Shown here: positions 31,394 through 35,937 of the stretch, in pieces
How positions within the stretch are numbered: position 1 is the stretch's first letter
Layout: the number at the start of each line of letters is the position of its first letter
Notes under the pieces: generated by a model
The model's database searches: none
Seen by the model: only the letters and a program-made list of their open reading frames with translations
What the model was told of the DNA's origin: nothing
Origin: an uncultured Collinsella sp.
GTDB taxonomy: Bacteria; Actinomycetota; Coriobacteriia; Coriobacteriales; Coriobacteriaceae
Direction of reading: 5' to 3'
Length of the DNA stretch: 35,937 nucleotides
NCBI GenBank assembly: GCA_947002045.1
Contig: CAMQJB010000020.1
Span: 1-35,937 of the forward strand
Program-made: the position numbers and the translations under genes

Positions 31394-32299
31394 ATGGAGG
31401 CCATTACTCCGGGCGTACGTTTACACGACTTTCCGCAGGGGACCGTAGAGGAACGCATTCGCATGGCAGGAGAGCTGGGCTTTTCGTGCATTCAGCTGCC
31501 GAGCAAGGTACTCTACGCATCGATGGGGATTGATCGAGTCGGCCTGACCAGCGAGCTTGCCAACCATTTGCGTGCGGTGCTCGACGAGGCGGGCATTTCG
31601 ATTGCCGTGCTCGGCTGCTACAAGAATCTGGCGACGCCCGATCGACAACAGCTCATGGATAACATTGCCGAGTACGAGGCGTGCTTGAATTTTGCCCAGA
31701 TGCTCGGCGGATGCCCGGTTGGCACCGAGACCGGTCGCCCCAATGCGCGGAACCGCGTTGCTGACGACCGTATGACCGATGAGGCACTCGAGGCTTTTAT
31801 GGACGGGCTTACGTATGTCTGCGAGCGCGCCGAGGCCATGGGCGGTCAGATTCTAATTGAGCCCGGTTGGAACGAGACGGTCAACACGCCAGATCGCTGC
31901 CGTGAGGTGCTGGAGCGCGTCTCGAGCCCGTCGCTCGGCGTGATCTATGACCCAGTGTCGCTGCTGCACCCCAGCGTCGTTGACGAAGCGCAGGAAATCA
32001 CCGCGCGCATGCTCTACTTATGCGGCAGCAAGATCCGCGTGCTGCACGCCAAGGATTTTGAGGTCGTTGATAACGAGGACGAAGCCGGTTGGTGCGACGG
32101 TACGGGTTCACGCCTGGTGTGTCATGGCGTGGGCGAGACGGGACGATATGACTTTGAGCCCGTGGTGGCCTGGGTGGCTGCCGCCTGCCCTGGGATTCCT
32201 TGCGTGGTCGAGAACAGTGTGCCGGCGACGGCGGCTGACTGCCTGGCGACACTCGAGCACATGTCCGCTCGCTGCGGGGCTTCGCATCGCGAGTTATAG
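31394..32299 (+). CDS. TIM-barrel sugar isomerase/epimerase (xylose isomerase-like)
   Basis: Protein of 301 residues with the xylose-isomerase-like TIM barrel found in hydroxypyruvate isomerases, tagatose 3-epimerases and AP endonuclease 2. Probable divalent-metal ligands follow the Glu-Asp-His-Glu pattern: ILIEPGWNE, GVIYDPVSLLHP, VLHAKDFEV and CVVENSVPA. ATG 31394 begins one base after the GH105 stop, with AAGGGG at 31378-31383, so the two are co-expressed. GH105 products need an isomerase (normally the cupin KduI), which is absent here; this protein could do that job or act on another pectin sugar, but the substrate is not recognisable. Confidence 0.8.
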   Translation: MEAITPGVRLHDFPQGTVEERIRMAGELGFSCIQLPSKVLYASMGIDRVGLTSELANHLRAVLDEAGISIAVLGCYKNLATPDRQQLMDNIAEYEACLNFAQMLGGCPVGTETGRPNARNRVADDRMTDEALEAFMDGLTYVCERAEAMGGQILIEPGWNETVNTPDRCREVLERVSSPSLGVIYDPVSLLHPSVVDEAQEITARMLYLCGSKIRVLHAKDFEVVDNEDEAGWCDGTGSRLVCHGVGETGRYDFEPVVAWVAAACPGIPCVVENSVPATAADCLATLEHMSARCGASHREL

Positions 32300-32402
32300 C
32301 ATTGGCTTTTGCCGTGTCGGCAGATTGAGATTACCTGTATGGGGGCGGCGGTGAAGGGTCTTTATCGTCGCCCCATTGGATTGCATTAAAAAGGGGAGTT
32401 GC

Positions 32403-33620
32403 GTGGCTATCCACATTGTCGAAGAGGCGAATCGTTGCCTAGGTTGTAAAAGGGCGTTCTGCCAGATTAAGGGCTGCCCGGTTCAGACGCCTATTCCGCG
32501 GGTCATCGACCTGTTCAAACAGCGTCGTCTAGAAGAGGCGGGCGAGCTGCTGTTCCAGAACAATCCCATGAGCGCGGTCTGCTCCATGGTGTGCAACCAT
32601 TCGGGCCAGTGCGAGGGTGCTTGCATCCAGGGCCGCAAGGGCACACCCGTGCATTTCTCGAGCATCGAGAACTATATCTCGACAGCGTATTTGGATCGTA
32701 AGGAGTGGACGCCCGCGCCGTCGTGCGGCAAACAGGTTGCTGTGGTCGGTTCCGGTCCCGCCGGCATTACCGTGGCCATTAAGATGGCCCAGCTGGGCTG
32801 TGCCGTCACGGTATTTGAACAGCGCCCCGAGATCGGCGGGGTGCTGGAATACGGTATCCCCGAGTTCCGCCTGCCCCGTGCGCTCGTGCAAAAGTACCGT
32901 CACGTGATGTGCTCGCTTGGCGTGCGCGTGCGCCCCTCGACCACCATCGGCGGCGCACTGCACATCGATGACCTGCTACGTGACGGCTACGACGCGGTCT
33001 TTGTCGGTACCGGTACCTGGCGTGCCCGCAAACTGGGCATTCCCGGCGAGTCGCGCGGCAACGTGCTTTTTGGCATCGATTACCTGGTCGATCCCACGAG
33101 TGTGGCGATCGGGCAGAACGTGGCGGTTATCGGCGCCGGCAATGTGGCCATGGATGTAGCCCGCACGGCGCTGCGCTCGGGCGCGCGCAAGGTTACCGTG
33201 TATGCCCGCTCGCGCCATATCTCGGCTATCGACGACGAGGTCGAGCTGACCGAGCTCGATGGCGCCGAAATCGTGCGCGGCAAGGCGATCTGCGCCATCG
33301 ACGATAACGGTCCGGTCTTTGAGACGGCTATCTTCGATGAGGACGACAGCGTGGTGGGCTACGAGGAAGAGCTCGACCATGCGTCCGCCGACACAGTGGT
33401 CATCGCGGCCTCACAGGTGCCCAAGGACAAGCTTGTGCTTACGACGGGTGGTCTGGAGACTGACCATCGCGGCCTGCTGTCGGTCGATGAGCACGGCATG
33501 ACCACCGTGCCTGGCGTCTTTGCCGCCGGCGACGTGGTCAACGGCCCGCTCACTGTGGTCCATGCAGTAGCCGGCGCCAAGCTTGCCGTCGAAGGCATGA
33601 TTAACTACCTGGGCCTCTAA
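32403..33620 (+). CDS. GltD-like NAD(P)/FAD Fe-S oxidoreductase
   Basis: Flavoprotein of 405 residues related to the small subunit of glutamate synthase, NfnL and PreT. The N-terminal cysteine clusters CLGCKRAFCQIKGCP and CSMVCNHSGQCEGAC are expected to hold two [4Fe-4S] centres; the FAD site is VVGSGPAGITVA and the NAD(P) site VIGAGNVAMDVA, with GVFAAGDVVNGPLTVVHAV near the end. GTG 32403 is chosen with AAGGGGAG at 32391-32398; a TTG at 32376 is the alternative. No large glutamate synthase subunit, NfnS or PreA lies next to it, so the electron partner is unknown. The 103-base gap before it contains an imperfect GGGGCGGCG hairpin, so it is probably a separate unit from the pectin genes. Confidence 0.85.
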   Translation: MAIHIVEEANRCLGCKRAFCQIKGCPVQTPIPRVIDLFKQRRLEEAGELLFQNNPMSAVCSMVCNHSGQCEGACIQGRKGTPVHFSSIENYISTAYLDRKEWTPAPSCGKQVAVVGSGPAGITVAIKMAQLGCAVTVFEQRPEIGGVLEYGIPEFRLPRALVQKYRHVMCSLGVRVRPSTTIGGALHIDDLLRDGYDAVFVGTGTWRARKLGIPGESRGNVLFGIDYLVDPTSVAIGQNVAVIGAGNVAMDVARTALRSGARKVTVYARSRHISAIDDEVELTELDGAEIVRGKAICAIDDNGPVFETAIFDEDDSVVGYEEELDHASADTVVIAASQVPKDKLVLTTGGLETDHRGLLSVDEHGMTTVPGVFAAGDVVNGPLTVVHAVAGAKLAVEGMINYLGL

Positions 33621-33635
33621 CCCATCCCATCCATC

Positions 33636-33707
33636 AGTTGCGGTGGAATACGGACTGTTTTGGCTGTCAAAGGCCTTATCTACTCCGTATTCCACCACAA
33701 CTTTTTT
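33636..33707 (+). terminator. Long-stem intrinsic terminator
   Basis: AGTTGCGGTGGAATACGGA (33636-33654) pairs with the complementary run at 33684-33702 over 19 bp with one mismatch, loop about 29 bases, followed by TTTTTT (33702-33707). Confidence 0.88.
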
Positions 33708-33820
33708 ATGAGGGTCGGGATTGAAGGTGGGGAGTGCGAGCGAGTACGAATGCGGCGGATACTGATACGATAGGTACGTTAGCAACTGCCGCCGAGCGGC
33801 TCAAACGAAAGGAAGCCTGT

Positions 33821-35770
33821 ATGGAGTCATCCGCCTACCCGATGCTCTTTAGCCCGATCAAGGTCGGTACGACCGAGGTCAAGAACCGCGTCTTTATGCC
33901 GCCGGTATCCACGAACCTGGCCGATCATGGCTATGTGACCGACGACTTGGTCGATCATTATCGTGCCCGTGCCAAGGGCGGCGTTGGCCTCATCATTACC
34001 GAGGTCGTGACGGTCGAGCCCACCTATACCTATCTGCCGGGTGACATGTGCTGCTACGACGACACGTTTATCCCCGGTTGGGAAAAGCTCGCCGCGGCCG
34101 TCCACGAGTACGGCTGCAAGATCATGCCGCAGCTCTTCCACCCCGCCTACATGGCCTTTAACATTCCGGGCACGCCGCGCCTGATCGCTCCGTCCTTCGT
34201 GGGACCGTCCTATGCCCGCGAGGCACCGCGTCCTATCACGGTCGATGAGATTCACGAGCTCACGCATCAGTTTGGCGACGCAGCCGTGCGTATGCAGAAG
34301 GCTGGCGTCGATGGCGTCGAGGTCCATGCGGCGCACGCCCACGGCATGCTCGGCGGCTTTTTGACCCCGCTCTACAACAAGCGTACCGATGAGTACGGCG
34401 GCTCGCTCGACGCTCGCATGCGCTTCCTGCTCGAGGTCATTGCCGAGATTCGCGAGCGCTGCGGCAAGGACTTTATCATCGACGTCCGCATCTCGGGCGA
34501 TGAGTACACCGATGGCGGCCTGACCCTCAACGACATGGTCTACGTTTCACGTCGCCTGGAGAAGGCCGGCGTCGACATGATTCACGTGTCGGGCGGTACC
34601 ACCATCAAGCGCGGCTCCGCGATTCCCGCCGCCGGTACGCAGCAGGCCTCGCACGCCGCCTGCTCGCGCGAGATTAAGAAGCACGTCAACATTCCTGTCG
34701 CCACGGTCGGTCGCATCAACGAGGCCTGGATTGCCGAGGAGCTGATCGAGGACGGCGCCGCCGACATCTGCATGATGGGCCGCGCCAATCTGTGCGATGC
34801 CGAGTTCTGCAACAAGGCCGCTGCCGGCAACGCCGACGACATCCGCCCCTGCATTGGCTGCCTGCGCTGCCTGAACGGCATTATGTTTGGCAAGCGCATC
34901 TCCTGCACTGTCAACCCGGACGTGGAGCGCGACGAGGCTGGCTACGAGCCTGCCGCCGAGGCTAAGAACGTGCTGGTTGTGGGTGCCGGTCCTGCGGGCA
35001 TGGAGGCAGCCTACATTGCCGCCAAGCGCGGCCACAACGTGGTGCTCGTGGATAAGCAGGACGAGCCGGGCGGCGAGATGCGCATCGCGGCTGTTCCGCC
35101 GGCAAAGCAGGAACTCACCCGCGTGATCAAGTACCAGTATCGCCGTCTTGCTGAGGCGGGCGTGAAGTGCATCTTTGGTACCGAGCTTTCGGCCGAGGAC
35201 ATTCAGCGTGACTACGCGGGCTACGAGGTCGTCCTGGCTTATGGCGCCGAGCCCATCGCCCCGGCCTTCATGCAGGGCTTTAAGCAGGTTATGACGGCCG
35301 ACGACCTGCTGGGTGGCAAGGCTTTCCCGGGTAAGAAGATCGTCATCGTGGGCGGCGGCACCGTTGGCTGCGAGACGGCCGATTATCTGGCTCCGCTGGT
35401 CAACGACCTGTCGCCGGCCAACCGCGATGTCACCGTCATCGAGATGACCAAGACGCTCGCCGCCAACGAGGGCGGTGCCGGTCGCGCGGTGCTCATCACG
35501 CGCATGCTCTCCAAGGGCGTCCACGTGCTGACCGAGGCCAAGGTGACCGAGATCACCGAGGACACCATCAGTTACGAGAAGGACGGCGAGGTCCACACCA
35601 TCACCGGTGCCGATACGCTGGTGCTTGCCATGGGCTATCGTCCCAATACCAAGCTGGCTGATGACCTCGCCGCTGCTGGCGTTGCCGCTCACGTGCTGGG
35701 CGATGCCAACAAGTGCGGTAACATCCGCGATGCCATCGGCGACGGCTACAAGGTCGCCTGCGAGCTCTAG
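33821..35770 (+). CDS. Old-Yellow-Enzyme-type NADH:flavin oxidoreductase (2,4-dienoyl-CoA reductase-like)
   Basis: Flavoenzyme of 649 residues in the FadH/BaiCD group. Residues 1 to about 350 form an FMN TIM barrel (PIKVGTTEVKNRVFMPPVST, GVDGVEVHAAHAHGMLGGFLTPLYNKRTDEYGG in two adjoining stretches). The cluster CIGCLRCLNGIMFGKRISC binds one [4Fe-4S], and the C-terminal half has two dinucleotide-binding folds (VVGAGPAGMEAA; IVGGGTVGCETA). The family reduces activated C=C bonds in fatty acyl-CoA, bile acid intermediates or plant compounds; the substrate here is not readable. ATG 33821 has AAAGGA upstream; the frame from 33734 lacks a ribosome site. A possible promoter is TTGAAG 33721-33726 with TACGAA 33745-33750. 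Confidence 0.88.
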   Translation: MESSAYPMLFSPIKVGTTEVKNRVFMPPVSTNLADHGYVTDDLVDHYRARAKGGVGLIITEVVTVEPTYTYLPGDMCCYDDTFIPGWEKLAAAVHEYGCKIMPQLFHPAYMAFNIPGTPRLIAPSFVGPSYAREAPRPITVDEIHELTHQFGDAAVRMQKAGVDGVEVHAAHAHGMLGGFLTPLYNKRTDEYGGSLDARMRFLLEVIAEIRERCGKDFIIDVRISGDEYTDGGLTLNDMVYVSRRLEKAGVDMIHVSGGTTIKRGSAIPAAGTQQASHAACSREIKKHVNIPVATVGRINEAWIAEELIEDGAADICMMGRANLCDAEFCNKAAAGNADDIRPCIGCLRCLNGIMFGKRISCTVNPDVERDEAGYEPAAEAKNVLVVGAGPAGMEAAYIAAKRGHNVVLVDKQDEPGGEMRIAAVPPAKQELTRVIKYQYRRLAEAGVKCIFGTELSAEDIQRDYAGYEVVLAYGAEPIAPAFMQGFKQVMTADDLLGGKAFPGKKIVIVGGGTVGCETADYLAPLVNDLSPANRDVTVIEMTKTLAANEGGAGRAVLITRMLSKGVHVLTEAKVTEITEDTISYEKDGEVHTITGADTLVLAMGYRPNTKLADDLAAAGVAAHVLGDANKCGNIRDAIGDGYKVACEL

Positions 35771-35827
35771 TTAATCCCTTGGTGCATGGGGCCTGTCCCC
35801 GCGGCGTCAGTCGGTAGATAGTAAAAA

Positions 35828-35937
35828 GCGGCGGGGGGGCCCGGCCGGGGGGGGCCCCCCCGTTGGGTTTGGGGCAATTGTTTTGGGGTTTTAGGGCGAG
35901 GGTTTGCATGTGCCTTGGGGGGTTTGGCGCGGGGGGT
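35828..35937. other. G-biased low-quality sequence at contig end (probable artefact)
   Basis: From about 35828 the sequence becomes runs of G and C and then G/T-rich text unlike the rest of the contig. Like the first 76 bases, this appears to be degraded assembly sequence rather than biology. 35771-35827 shows nothing recognizable apart from GGGG/CCCC pairing. Confidence 0.75.

Overview
The window looks like one complete, high-GC draft contig from an actinobacterium of the Coriobacteriia, most probably a gut Collinsella or close relative. This is inferred from codon use, the gene set and an IdeR/DtxR-like iron box; no rRNA gene is present to prove it. Both ends run into G/C homopolymer or G-biased sequence that looks like assembly error, so the outer ~76 bases on the left and ~110 bases on the right should not be trusted.

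Left third (1-12.7 kb): housekeeping genes surround a lactate racemization block. hisS and ppc are followed by larA (nickel-pincer lactate racemase) and a larD-type aquaglyceroporin. Facing them on the minus strand are serB, larB, a shortened larC and a tetR-type regulator; larB, larC and tetR form a tight operon with a perfect palindrome in its promoter region. aspS and an HPr gene (ptsH) follow. The ppc-larA gap and the larD-tetR gap each hold one copy of an unusual element: an intrinsic terminator hairpin nested inside exactly 29-bp perfect inverted arms. The core is nearly identical between copies, but the arms differ at 15 of 29 positions, each compensated on the opposite arm.

Middle (12.8-16.3 kb): a ferrous iron uptake operon, feoA-feoA-feoB plus a small FeoB-associated Cys-rich membrane protein, with an IdeR/DtxR-like box before feoB and a 15-bp inverted repeat before the first feoA.

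Right half (16.4-32.3 kb): a pectin/galacturonate utilization locus. It encodes a LacI-family regulator, uxaC-uxaB-uxaA (galacturonate to 2-keto-3-deoxygluconate), a GPH-type sugar:cation symporter, a GH28 polygalacturonase, an alpha/beta-hydrolase esterase, a pectin methylesterase fused to a second alpha/beta hydrolase, an SGNH esterase, a GH105 unsaturated glycuronyl hydrolase and a TIM-barrel sugar isomerase. None of the carbohydrate enzymes has a visible signal peptide, so the locus reads as import of substituted oligogalacturonides followed by de-esterification and depolymerization in the cytoplasm. Seven copies of a GTGAACGTTCAC-type operator mark three promoters, always as a pair 38-41 bp apart plus one auxiliary site. 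Two of these promoters also share a second conserved element 14-15 bp upstream of the first operator.

Far right (32.4-35.8 kb): a GltD-like FAD/Fe-S oxidoreductase and an Old-Yellow-Enzyme/2,4-dienoyl-CoA-reductase-like flavoenzyme, each apparently its own unit. No CRISPR array, tRNA, rRNA, phage or transposase gene was seen.
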